Below are positions 34,538 to 42,582 of a DNA stretch of 64,000 nucleotides, one piece after another. The notes under the pieces are model-generated. The model was not told where the DNA came from and searched no databases. It saw only the letters and a program-made list of their open reading frames with translations. Every line of letters starts with the position of its first letter. Within the stretch, counting starts at the first letter, position 1. Location: positions 5,394,001 to 5,458,000 of the forward strand of contig NZ_CP107869.1 in the NCBI RefSeq assembly GCF_036013645.1, given 5' to 3'. The stretch comes from Streptomyces sp. NBC_00490 (lineage in GTDB: Bacteria > Actinomycetota > Actinomycetes > Streptomycetales > Streptomycetaceae). The position numbers were made by a program, and so were the translations under genes.

Positions 34538-35377
34538 GTGACCGAGATCGACACATCGCCGCTGGTCCTGCACGGCCGGCGGCGTTCTGTTGCCCGCCTC
34601 CGAGCGGGCGTCGTGCTGCTGGAGACCGGTGGCGTACGCCACCGGATCCCCGTCGCGGCGATCACCCGCGTCGACACGACCGGCCCCGGAGGCCGGGTCC
34701 TGACGGTCGTCGTGGCCACGACACCCACCGACCCGGTGACCTGCTCCTACTCCCTCACCTCCCGCAGTGCACCGGCCGTACAGGCGTTCGCCGAGGCGGT
34801 ACGCCGGGCGCTGCCCGTGCGCGACGCCGACGAACCGCGTCCGCAGGTGTCGGCGGAGCCGGTCGAGCGGACCGGCCCGCACCTGGGATACGCGATCCTC
34901 GGCGCGCTGCTCCTCACTTACGTGCTGGTCGCCGTGGTGCTGGTGAACCGCGGTGCGGGGGACCAGGCCGTCGTCTACTGGCTGGCCGGTCCGATGCTGA
35001 CGGGCGCCGGGAGCACCGTCCTGCCGGGCGCCGTGCGCACGGTGCGGGAGGCTGTCGTGCTGCGCCGCCGGGGGATCACGGTGGAGGGGCGGCGCGAGGG
35101 GTCGTACGAGGTCGGGGCCGGCGAGGACGCCGTCACGCATCACACGTACGCGTACGTCGACGCCCTGGGGAACGCGCGTACGCGCAGCGGGCGGCAGGGC
35201 GGGGCGGACGAGGTCGACATCCTGTACGACCCCGAGGATCCGGAGGGCACCACCAAGGTCGGGCACCGTACCGCCGGGCACCTCGCCCTCGGTCTGTTCC
35301 GCTTGGTCCTCGGGTCGGCCACGGTGTCGGCGGGCCTGTGGGCGATGGGCGTCGGGGCGGTGGCCCTGCTCCGTTGA
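34538..35377 (+). CDS. Integral membrane protein of unknown function
   Basis: 279 residues from GTG 34538. Residues 1-100 are a soluble beta-rich domain (LVLHGRRRSVARLRAGVVLLETGGVRHRIPVAAITRV). Two membrane helices (LGYAILGALLLTYVLVAVVLV and a weaker YWLAGPMLTGAGSTVLPGA) precede a second soluble beta domain (residues ~185-250), where GRREGSYEVGAGEDAVTHHTYAYVDALGN resembles DUF3592-type extracytoplasmic modules. A C-terminal helix (LALGLFRLVLGSATVSAGLWAMGV) follows. No enzyme motif is seen. Confidence 0.7.
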   Translation: MTEIDTSPLVLHGRRRSVARLRAGVVLLETGGVRHRIPVAAITRVDTTGPGGRVLTVVVATTPTDPVTCSYSLTSRSAPAVQAFAEAVRRALPVRDADEPRPQVSAEPVERTGPHLGYAILGALLLTYVLVAVVLVNRGAGDQAVVYWLAGPMLTGAGSTVLPGAVRTVREAVVLRRRGITVEGRREGSYEVGAGEDAVTHHTYAYVDALGNARTRSGRQGGADEVDILYDPEDPEGTTKVGHRTAGHLALGLFRLVLGSATVSAGLWAMGVGAVALLR

Positions 35378-35424
35378 CGGCGGCGGGAATGTGCCTGCGG
35401 ACCTCATGGTTAGGGGTGGCAGGA

Positions 35425-35445
35425 AGTTCAATGCTCAACTAAACT
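35425..35445 (+). promoter_or_regulatory. Imperfect inverted repeat and -10-like box upstream of pirin
   Basis: AGTT-N8-AACT (35425-35440) overlaps TAAACT (35440-35445), 23 nt before the pirin ATG. It may be an operator over the -10 region. Confidence 0.35.
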
Positions 35446-35468
35446 GGACGCACCAAGGAGGTACCGAC

Positions 35469-36440
35469 ATGCCCGCAGTGACCGTGGAGAACCCGCTGAC
35501 GCTCCCCCGCGTGGCCGCCCCGGCCGACGCCGTGGCTCGTCCCGTGCTCGGCGTCACGACCGCGCCGAGCGGTTTCGAGGGTGAGGGCTTTCCGGTGCGC
35601 CGTGCGTTCGCCGGGATCCATTACCGGCAGCTGGATCCGTTCATCATGATGGATCAGATGGGTGAGGTTGATTACGCGCCTGGGGAGCCGAAGGGCACCC
35701 CTTGGCACCCGCACCGTGGCTTCGAGACCGTCACCTACATCATCGACGGCGTCTTCGACCACCAGGACAGCCAGGGTGGTGGCGGCACCATCACCAACGG
35801 CGACACCCAGTGGATGACCGCCGGTTCGGGCCTGCTCCACATCGAGGCGCCGCCGGAGTCCCTGGTCATGTCCGGCGGTCTCTTCCACGGCCTCCAGCTG
35901 TGGGTGAACCTCCCTGCCAAGGACAAGATGATGGCCCCGCGCTACCAGGACATCCGTGGCGGCAACGTCCAGCTGCTGACGACCCCCGACGGTGGCGCAC
36001 TCCTTCGAGTGATCGCCGGTGAGCTGGACGGCCACGACGGTCCCGGTATCACTCACACCCCGATCACGATGGTCCACGCGACGCTGGCGCCGGGTGCGGA
36101 GCTCACGCTGCCGTGGCGGGAGGACTTCAACGGACTGGCGTACGTCCTCGCCGGCCGGGGGTCGGTGGGTGCCGAGCGGCGTCCGATCCACCTCGGCCAG
36201 ACCGCGGTCTTCGGCGCCGGTGGGTCCCTGACCGTCCGCGCGGACGAGAAGCAGGACTCGCACACGCCGGACATGGAGGTCGTACTCCTGGGCGGCCAGC
36301 CGATCCGCGAGCCCATGGCCCACTACGGCCCGTTCGTCATGAACACCCGTGAGGAACTCCAGCAGGCGTTCGACGACTTCCAGAAGGGGCGGCTGGGGAC
36401 GATCCCGGCCGTGCACGGGATGTCGGAGGGTGGCCTGTAA
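35469..36440 (+). CDS. Pirin-like bicupin protein
   Basis: 323 residues with an excellent AAGGAGGT before the ATG. The N-terminal cupin has the iron-site residues in PWHPHRGFETVTYIIDG (two His), then GDTQWMTAGSGLLHIEAPPE (His, Glu). The C-terminal cupin begins near residue 200. Pirins are Fe-dependent redox sensors or quercetinases. A Streptomyces pirin is reported (S. ambofaciens, from memory) to bind and restrain an acyl-CoA dehydrogenase, shifting flux from beta-oxidation; a long acyl-CoA dehydrogenase gene sits in the same neighbourhood here. Confidence 0.92.
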   Translation: MPAVTVENPLTLPRVAAPADAVARPVLGVTTAPSGFEGEGFPVRRAFAGIHYRQLDPFIMMDQMGEVDYAPGEPKGTPWHPHRGFETVTYIIDGVFDHQDSQGGGGTITNGDTQWMTAGSGLLHIEAPPESLVMSGGLFHGLQLWVNLPAKDKMMAPRYQDIRGGNVQLLTTPDGGALLRVIAGELDGHDGPGITHTPITMVHATLAPGAELTLPWREDFNGLAYVLAGRGSVGAERRPIHLGQTAVFGAGGSLTVRADEKQDSHTPDMEVVLLGGQPIREPMAHYGPFVMNTREELQQAFDDFQKGRLGTIPAVHGMSEGGL

Positions 36441-36465
36441 AGCGGGCTGAGACTCGGTAGGTTGT

Positions 36466-36512
36466 GAGAAGGCCCGAAGCCGCACGTTCGAGGTGCGGCT
36501 TCGGGCCTTCTC
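36466..36512. terminator. Strong bidirectional hairpin terminator
   Basis: A perfect 20-bp stem (36466-36485 with 36493-36512) and 7-nt loop lie between the pirin gene and the broken BRO-N copy, which run towards each other. Confidence 0.9.
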
Positions 36513-36530
36513 TACGTGGGCGCTACCGGA

Positions 36531-37236
36531 TCACGGCAGTACGTAGAACGGCGCGCCGTCCGGAGCGCGACCCACCTGCCGCACGCACCCGTTCTCCGAC
36601 AGCAGCTCCAGGCTGTTCTGGACCCGGGAGGGCGACAGCCCGGTGCACACGGCGATCTCCTCCACGCTGTAGTCGGCGCCGCCGTGCAGGAGGGCGGGGG
36701 CCAGGTGAGCGGTCACCGTGTGGATGTCCTCGGTGACGACCAGGTTCCTGGTCCTCCAGTTGGACAAGAGCTGCTCGGAGTCTGGGCGATGTCCCGGAGT
36801 ACCTCGACGATCGTGTTCTGGCTGTTGTTGATCTGCTGGAGTGCCTCGTTCGTCTGGATGCTGCGCTCTTCGAGCCGGACCAGGGCGTCAGCGAGCTGTT
36901 GGGGCACGGAGTACGCGGTGCAGTCGGTGGGGAGGGGTTGCACCGGGGCCGGTTCCCGAGCTGGGACTCCGCCTTCGTGCAGCCGTTGACCAAGCGGATC
37001 AGGCCCTGGAGATTCACGAGATTCATGTCTCGCCGCCACTCTCGACCTGCGGGAACGCTGAGAGTGTGCCTCTGAAGCACACTCTCTACGCTGGAAAAGT
37101 TGGCTGTGTCGGCGACGTTCCGCAGTGCGGATCCGACGTGTGTGTAGCCCAGGTGCCGACATACATCGACGGCCGGGAACCAGTACGTCCCGTCCGGCAG
37201 GGTTAGCCTTCGGACCCGTGCGCCTGTCGCGGCGAA
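36531..37236 (-). pseudogene. Broken second copy of the BRO-N gene
   Basis: Reading the minus strand, three frames together reproduce the protein at 21200-22177. Frame one gives FAATGARVRRLTLPDGTYWF and VDVCRHLGYTH through LSVPAGREWRRDMNLVNLQG to NGCTK. Frame two gives YSVPQQLADALVRLEERSIQ and the coiled coil. Frame three (36531-36767) gives the winged-helix end, TGLSPSRVQNSLELLSENGC, ending VLP. Two frame changes and a loss of about 30-40 residues after NGCTK separate the parts. The first ~23 residues and the start codon are missing: homology begins about 34 bp after the stop codon of the PP2C gene. The copy is probably not translated as one protein. Confidence 0.82.
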
Positions 37237-37269
37237 AGGTGGACAGAAGTACCGATTCTGCCGACCGCG

Positions 37270-39402
37270 TTAGTCCGTCGTCTCCGCGGACGCGGACTCG
37301 TAGAGTTCGAACCAGATGCTCTTGCCCTCGCCCTGGGGGTCCACGCCCCAGGTGTCGGCCAGTAGTTCGATGAGGACGAGGCCGCGGCCGGAGGAGGCCA
37401 GTTCGCCGGGGCGGCGGACGTGGGGGAGGGCGTCGCTGGTGTCGGTCACCTTGACGTGCATACGGCGGGCGCCCTGTTCGCCGCGTACCTCCGCCAGGAG
37501 CAGCGCGTCCGCGTCGGTGTGGACCAGGACGTTCGTCAGCATCTCGGACAGCAGCAGTACCGCCGAGTCCACCTGGTCCTCCGAGGGCCAGTCGTGAAGG
37601 AGTTCCCTCAGCTGCTGGCGGGCCACCGCCACGCGTTCCGGTTCCGCCTGTGCGACCGACAGCATCGTGCGGCGGACCTGCGGCGTCGCCACGACGGTGT
37701 CGCCGCAGCCGCAGCCCTCTCCCTCGCGGCACAGCAGCAGGACCGCTATGTCGTCCTCGCGGCGGTCCGCCAGGGGGCCCGTCGTGTGGTGGGAGGAGGG
37801 GCCGTGCACTGCCTGGACCAGGGCGTCCGCCAGTTCCTCCAGGTCGCCCTTGTGTTCCTCCAGGATGCTGCGGACCCGCTGCCAGCCCGACTCCAGGTCG
37901 TGGCCGCCCGTCTCGATCAGGCCGTCGGTGCAGACCATCATCGTCTCGCCGGGCTCGAGGGTGAGGCGGGTGGTGGGGTAGTCGGCGTCGGGGTCGATGC
38001 CGAGGGGGAGGCCGCCGTCCGTGCGGCGGACCAGGACCGTGCCGTCCGCCATGCGGATCGCGGGGTCGGGGTGGCCGGCGCGGGCGATGTCGAGGCGGCC
38101 GGTGGCGGGGTCGACCTCGACGTAGAGGCAGGTCGCGAAGCGCTGGTCGGCGGGGTCGTGGGAGTCGTAGGTCATGCCGTGCAGGAAGCGGGAGGCGCGG
38201 GACAGGACCGCGTCGGGACGGTGGCCCTCCGAGGCGTAGGCCCGCAGGGCTATGCGCAGCTGGCCCATCAGGCCCGCCGCGTGGACGTCGTGGCCCTGCA
38301 CGTCGCCTATGACCAGGGCGAAGCGTCCTTCCCCGGGCAGCGGGATCATGTCGTACCAGTCGCCGCCCACCTGGAGGCCGCCGCCGGTGGGGACGTAGCG
38401 GGCCGCCACGCTCATGCCCGGTATCTCGGGGCCCAGCTTGGGGAGCATGGAGCGTTGGAGGCCGTCGGTGAGCTCTCTGGCCGACTCGGCCGCCTCCGCG
38501 CGGGACAGTGCCTGGGCGAGCATCCGGGCGACCGTCGTGAGCACGGATCGCTCGTCCGGGGTGAAGGCGACCGGGTAGGCGAAGGCCGCCATCCACGCGC
38601 CCATCGTGCGGCCCGCGACCGTGAGGGGGAGGAAGGCCCAGGACTGGCGGCCGAAGTTGGCCGCGAGGGGCCAGGTGACCGGGTAGCGGTTGCGGTACTG
38701 CTCGGGGGTGGAGAGGTAGACCGCGCGGCCGGTGCGGACCACCTCGGCGGCGGGGTAGTCCGTCTCCAGGGCCATGTGGGAGAAGGGGCCCTCGTCGCCG
38801 GGCTGCTGGCCGTGGTGGCCGATGATCTTCAGGCGGTCGCCTTCGACGCCGAAGACCGCGAGGCCGTCCGGGGAGAAGCCCGGCATCGACAGGCCCGCGG
38901 CGACCCGGAGGACCTCCTCGGTGGAGCGGGCCTCGGCCAGGGCGCGGCCCGCGTCCAGCAGGAACGCCTCCCTGGAGCGCCGCCAGTCGCCGGTGATCGC
39001 GCTGCGGCCGGCCGGGGTGCCGGGCGAGGGCTCGGTGACCTCCTGCAGGGTGCCGATCAGGACGAAGGCGCGGCGCTCGGCGTCGTAGGAGGGATTCGAG
39101 CGGCTGCGGACGACCCGCACGACCCGGTTCTGCTCGTCCATGATCCGGATGCGGACCTCGGCGAGGGTGCCCTCGGCGACGGCGAGCTGGATGACGCCGG
39201 TGATCTCGTTCCAGTCGACGGCGTGCATACGCGCGCGTGCCTGGACCTCCGTGAGGGTGGTCGGCTCGGCGGGCAGCCCGAGCAGCCGTGCGGCCTCGGC
39301 GTCCACGGTGACCAGGCCCGTTGCGGTGTCCCAGTGCCACAGGCCGGTCGCGAGGGCGGCGAGGACGTCCCCCACGGCGGGCAGGGGCTCACCAGTGCGC
39401 AT
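37270..39402 (-). CDS. PAS-GAF-PP2C (SpoIIE type) phosphatase with C-terminal ATPase domain
   Basis: 710 residues from ATG 39402. Domain order: PAS (residues ~15-115, ALATGLWHWDTATGLVTVD), GAF (~140-290, HMALETDYPAAEVVRTGRAVY), SpoIIE/RsbU-like PP2C phosphatase (~320-530, GGDWYDMIPLPGEGRFALVIGDVQGHD with metal Asp residues, CTDGLIETGG), then a HATPase_c domain of anti-sigma type (~570-690; LLSEMLTNVLVHTDADALL, GRGLVLIELLADTWGV). Such proteins dephosphorylate anti-anti-sigma factors and can themselves act as kinase or switch in sigma-B-like networks, which Streptomyces has in large numbers. The partner is not in the window. Cytoplasmic, sensor ligand unknown. Confidence 0.9.
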   Translation of the reverse strand: MRTGEPLPAVGDVLAALATGLWHWDTATGLVTVDAEAARLLGLPAEPTTLTEVQARARMHAVDWNEITGVIQLAVAEGTLAEVRIRIMDEQNRVVRVVRSRSNPSYDAERRAFVLIGTLQEVTEPSPGTPAGRSAITGDWRRSREAFLLDAGRALAEARSTEEVLRVAAGLSMPGFSPDGLAVFGVEGDRLKIIGHHGQQPGDEGPFSHMALETDYPAAEVVRTGRAVYLSTPEQYRNRYPVTWPLAANFGRQSWAFLPLTVAGRTMGAWMAAFAYPVAFTPDERSVLTTVARMLAQALSRAEAAESARELTDGLQRSMLPKLGPEIPGMSVAARYVPTGGGLQVGGDWYDMIPLPGEGRFALVIGDVQGHDVHAAGLMGQLRIALRAYASEGHRPDAVLSRASRFLHGMTYDSHDPADQRFATCLYVEVDPATGRLDIARAGHPDPAIRMADGTVLVRRTDGGLPLGIDPDADYPTTRLTLEPGETMMVCTDGLIETGGHDLESGWQRVRSILEEHKGDLEELADALVQAVHGPSSHHTTGPLADRREDDIAVLLLCREGEGCGCGDTVVATPQVRRTMLSVAQAEPERVAVARQQLRELLHDWPSEDQVDSAVLLLSEMLTNVLVHTDADALLLAEVRGEQGARRMHVKVTDTSDALPHVRRPGELASSGRGLVLIELLADTWGVDPQGEGKSIWFELYESASAETTD

Positions 39403-39586
39403 TGCCCCACTGTAGGGAGAGGTGATCGGGGGCTGCCACCGATGGCCTGGCCCACGGCCCCCCGAATAATGGTGGGGAGCCGATCTTGGGGCGGCCGGTA
39501 CCCTTGGGAGGTCCGGGCACCATGGCCCGTTCCTTGTCGGGGAGTGACCCTCGGCACAGCCCAAGATGTAAGGACGATGAACGACG

Positions 39587-41350
39587 ATGCATCGGTACAG
39601 GTCCCACACCTGCGGCGAGCTCCGCGCCTCTGACGTCGGTACCGACGTCCGGCTGAGCGGCTGGCTGCACAATCGGCGCGACCTGGGCGGCATCCTCTTC
39701 ATCGATCTGCGCGACCACTACGGCATCACGCAGCTCGTCGCCCGTCCCGGCACCCCGGCCTACGAGGCCCTGGACAAGGTCTCCAAGGAGTCCACGGTCC
39801 GGGTGGACGGCAAGGTTGTTTCACGTGGAACCGACAACGTGAACCCCGACCTGCCCACCGGCGAGATCGAGGTCGAGGTCGGCGAGGTCGAGCTGCTCGG
39901 CGCGGCCGCCCCGCTGCCCTTCACGATCAACACCGAGGACGGGGTCAACGAGGAGCGGCGCCTGGAGTACCGCTTCCTGGACCTGCGCCGCGAGCGGATG
40001 CACAAGAACATCCTGCTGCGTACGTCGGTGATCAGCGCTATTCGGCACAAGATGACGGCTCTCGGGTTCAACGAGATGGCCACGCCGATCCTGTCCGCCA
40101 CCTCTCCCGAGGGCGCGCGTGACTTCGTCGTGCCGTCGCGTCTGAACCCGGGCAAGTTCTACGCCCTCCCCCAGGCGCCGCAGCAGTTCAAGCAGCTGCT
40201 GATGATCTCGGGCTTCGACCGGTACTTCCAGATCGCGCCCTGTTTCCGTGACGAGGACGCCCGTGCGGACCGTTCGCCGGGCGAGTTCTACCAGCTCGAC
40301 GTCGAGATGAGCTTCGTCGAGCAGGAGGATGTCTTCCAGCCGATCGAGAAGCTCATGACCGAGCTGTTCGAGGAGTTCGGCAACGGCCGTCACGTCACGT
40401 CTCCGTTCCCGCGGATCCCGTTCCGTGAGGCGATGCTGAAGTACGGCTCCGACAAGCCGGACCTGAGGGCCCAGCTGGAGCTCGTCGACATCACCGATGT
40501 CTTCGAGGGCTCGGAGTTCAAGGCGTTCGCCGGCAAGCACGTGCGGGCGCTGGCGGTGCCGGACGTCTCCGCGCAGCCGCGGAAGTTCTTCGACCAGCTC
40601 GGCGACTACGCCGTCTCGCAGGGTGCGAAGGGTCTGGCCTGGGTGCGGGTCGCCGAGGACGGTTCGCTGTCCGGGCCGATCGCGAAGTTCCTCACCGAGG
40701 AGAACGTCGCCGAGCTGACCAAGCGGCTGTCGCTGGCCGCCGGGCACGCCGTGTTCTTCGGCGCGGGCGAGTTCGACGAGGTCTCGAAGATCATGGGCGC
40801 GGTGCGGGTCGAGGCCGCCAAGCGTGCCGGGCACTTCGAGGAGAACGTCTTCCGGTTCTGCTGGATCGTCGACTTCCCGATGTACGAGAAGGACGAGGAG
40901 ACCGGCGCGATCGACTTCTCGCACAACCCGTTCTCCATGCCGCAGGGCGGTCTTGAGGCCCTGGAGACCCAGGACCCGCTGGACATCCTCGGCTGGCAGT
41001 ACGACATCGTCTGCAACGGTGTCGAGCTGTCCTCCGGCGCGATCCGGAACCACGAGCCCGAGATCATGCTGAAGGCGTTCGAGATCGCGGGCTACGACCG
41101 CGAGACGGTGGAGGAGAAGTTCGCCGGCATGCTGCGGGCGTTCCGCTTCGGCGCCCCGCCGCACGGCGGGATCGCGCCCGGTGTCGACCGCATCGTGATG
41201 CTGCTGGCCGACGAGCCGAACATCCGCGAGACCATCGCCTTCCCGCTCAACGGCAACGCCCAGGACCTGATGATGGGTGCGCCGACGGAGCTGGAGGAGG
41301 CGCGGCTGAAGGAGCTGCACCTGTCGGTGCGCAAGCCGCAGCCGAAGTAA
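39587..41350 (+). CDS. aspS: Aspartyl-tRNA synthetase
   Basis: 587 residues, bacterial-type class IIb AspRS. The N-terminal OB anticodon-binding domain (residues ~1-105) has [22 protein letters not shown]. Class II motif 2 is [24 protein letters not shown] near residue 220. The bacterial GAD insertion follows (~290-400), and motif 3 is [14 protein letters not shown] near 533. The active-site start sequence [12 protein letters not shown] is typical. An internal stretch at 39818-39831 also encodes a parS site. Followed by a hairpin terminator. Confidence 0.96.
   Translation: MHRYRSHTCGELRASDVGTDVRLSGWLHNRRDLGGILFIDLRDHYGITQLVARPGTPAYEALDKVSKESTVRVDGKVVSRGTDNVNPDLPTGEIEVEVGEVELLGAAAPLPFTINTEDGVNEERRLEYRFLDLRRERMHKNILLRTSVISAIRHKMTALGFNEMATPILSATSPEGARDFVVPSRLNPGKFYALPQAPQQFKQLLMISGFDRYFQIAPCFRDEDARADRSPGEFYQLDVEMSFVEQEDVFQPIEKLMTELFEEFGNGRHVTSPFPRIPFREAMLKYGSDKPDLRAQLELVDITDVFEGSEFKAFAGKHVRALAVPDVSAQPRKFFDQLGDYAVSQGAKGLAWVRVAEDGSLSGPIAKFLTEENVAELTKRLSLAAGHAVFFGAGEFDEVSKIMGAVRVEAAKRAGHFEENVFRFCWIVDFPMYEKDEETGAIDFSHNPFSMPQGGLEALETQDPLDILGWQYDIVCNGVELSSGAIRNHEPEIMLKAFEIAGYDRETVEEKFAGMLRAFRFGAPPHGGIAPGVDRIVMLLADEPNIRETIAFPLNGNAQDLMMGAPTELEEARLKELHLSVRKPQPK
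39818..39831. promoter_or_regulatory. parS: parS centromere site inside aspS, one base off consensus
   Basis: GTTTCACGTGGAAC differs from the palindromic core at one position and falls in the codons for Val-Ser-Arg-Gly-Thr. Such single-mismatch sites are among known Streptomyces parS variants. Confidence 0.8.
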
Positions 41351-41375
41351 GGCAAGCCTTGTCACTAGGTTGATC

Positions 41376-41419
41376 GCAAAGGGACTTGAAATCGACGGAC
41401 GATTTCAAGTCCCTTTTGC
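41376..41419 (+). terminator. Hairpin terminator after aspS
   Basis: GCAAAGGGACTTGAAATCG (41376-41394) pairs with 41400-41419 with a single bulged T; the loop is 5 nt. Confidence 0.88.
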
Positions 41420-41484
41420 GTGCGCGCCGGAAAGGGGCTGTTTTCTCAGCTCGCTGACAGCTTTCTTACCTAGCTTCCAGCCGC

Positions 41485-42432
41485 ATGACAGCGAATCACC
41501 AGCCTCAAGAAGCAGCGGAAGTACGGGATGTGACGCGCCGCAAGGTCGTCGCGGTGGGCGCCGGAGCGATCGCGGCGGCGGGCCTGGGCGGCAGCGCGTA
41601 CGCGGCGAACGCCGGTGCGGGGGAGCGGAGACGGCCCCCGGCGCAGGCGGCCGAGGAGTGCTACGTGCTGACCTCGGAGACCATCGAGGGCCCGTACTAC
41701 ATCGACGCGGACAAGATCCGCCGGGACGTCACCGAGGACCGGCCGGGTATCCCGTTCGTCCTCACGATCAAGGTGATCGACAACGAGACCTGCCGGCCGG
41801 TCCGGAACGCGGCCGTGGACATCTGGCACTGCGACGCGGTGGGCGTCTACTCGGGGTACGAGGACATGGGCAACGGGGGCGGCGGCGGGCCGGCTCCCAC
41901 GGGTGCGCCCACGGGTACCCCGACCGGCGCCCCGACCGGCCCTCCCCCGGGCGGTGGCGGCGGGCACCAGGAGCCCACCGACGACACCCGCTATCTGCGC
42001 GGCACCTGGCGCACGGACCGGCACGGGTTCGTCACGTTCAGGACGGTCTTCCCGGGCTGGTACCGGGGCCGTACCGTCCACATCCACACCAAGGTGCACG
42101 TGGGCGGTGAGTGGACGGACGCCGGGTACGAGGGCGGCAACACCTGCCACACCGGCCAGTTCTTCTTCGACGAGGAGTCGGTCCTGGCCTCGGCGGTCGT
42201 GGAGCCGTACGCCTCCAACACGACGGAGCGGACCACGCTCGACGAGGACTTCATCTACGACGGCAGCGGCGCGGCGGGCGGTCTGCTGAAGCTGCGCTAC
42301 CGCAAGGACGGTATCGCCAAGGGCGTCCGCGGGTCGATCACGGTGGGCGTGGACCCGGAGGCGACCAACGAGGGGCAGGACAGCGGCCCGGCGCCGAGCG
42401 AGTCGGCCTCGCCGTCCGCGTCCGTGAGCTGA
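41485..42432 (+). CDS. Tat-exported intradiol dioxygenase-like protein, copy 1
   Basis: 315 residues. The twin-arginine motif TRRKVVAVGAG (Arg18-Arg19) opens a Tat signal, as expected for a protein exported with iron bound. The domain has ETIEGPYYIDADKIRRD, DIWHCDAVGVYSGYED, and FPGWYRGRTVHIHTKVHV, giving the Tyr/Tyr/His/His Fe(III) set. A low-complexity Thr/Gly/Ala/Pro loop (residues ~130-160, PTGAPTGTPTGAPTG) is inserted between them. The C-terminus is Ser/Pro-rich. It is strongly similar to the protein at 43987-44904 over most of its length. Probably cleaves a catechol-type compound outside the membrane; substrate unknown. Confidence 0.88.
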   Translation: MTANHQPQEAAEVRDVTRRKVVAVGAGAIAAAGLGGSAYAANAGAGERRRPPAQAAEECYVLTSETIEGPYYIDADKIRRDVTEDRPGIPFVLTIKVIDNETCRPVRNAAVDIWHCDAVGVYSGYEDMGNGGGGGPAPTGAPTGTPTGAPTGPPPGGGGGHQEPTDDTRYLRGTWRTDRHGFVTFRTVFPGWYRGRTVHIHTKVHVGGEWTDAGYEGGNTCHTGQFFFDEESVLASAVVEPYASNTTERTTLDEDFIYDGSGAAGGLLKLRYRKDGIAKGVRGSITVGVDPEATNEGQDSGPAPSESASPSASVS

Positions 42433-42452
42433 TCCGTCCGGCATTCTGCGAA

Positions 42453-42487
42453 TCCGCTTTCCCCGACGCGCCTTCGGGGAGAGCGGA
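42453..42487 (+). terminator. Hairpin terminator after intradiol dioxygenase copy 1
   Basis: TCCGCTTTCCCCGA (42453-42466) pairs with TCGGGGAGAGCGGA (42474-42487) with one G-T wobble. Confidence 0.82.
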
Positions 42488-42570
42488 GGGTCGTTTTGGA
42501 CTGAGGGGCGAGTGTTCGCTCGTGCGGGTGATGTTGGTCGAAGAGGTGCGCGGGTGGGGAACGGGGTGGC

Positions 42571-42576
42571 TAGTTT
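42571..42576 (+). promoter_or_regulatory. -10 box TAGTTT placed for a leaderless tnpB transcript
   Basis: TAGTTT ends 6 nt before ATG 42583, and there is no ribosome-binding site between. Confidence 0.35.
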
Positions 42577-42582
42577 CGCGGC

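Noticed and set aside
37420..39633. 737-codon open frame antisense to the PP2C phosphatase
   Set aside because: Shadow of the phosphatase gene; no motif or start signal, and it runs into aspS.
41348..41366. Iron box upstream of intradiol dioxygenase copy 1
   Set aside because: Only about 9 of 19 positions match the iron-box consensus, and the sequence includes the aspS stop codon; kept only as part of a shared-element observation.
42081..42100. CACGTG in GTGCACGTGGGCG (also at about 44612) as parS
   Set aside because: The flanking GTTT and AAAC are absent; it encodes the conserved HTKVHVGG segment.
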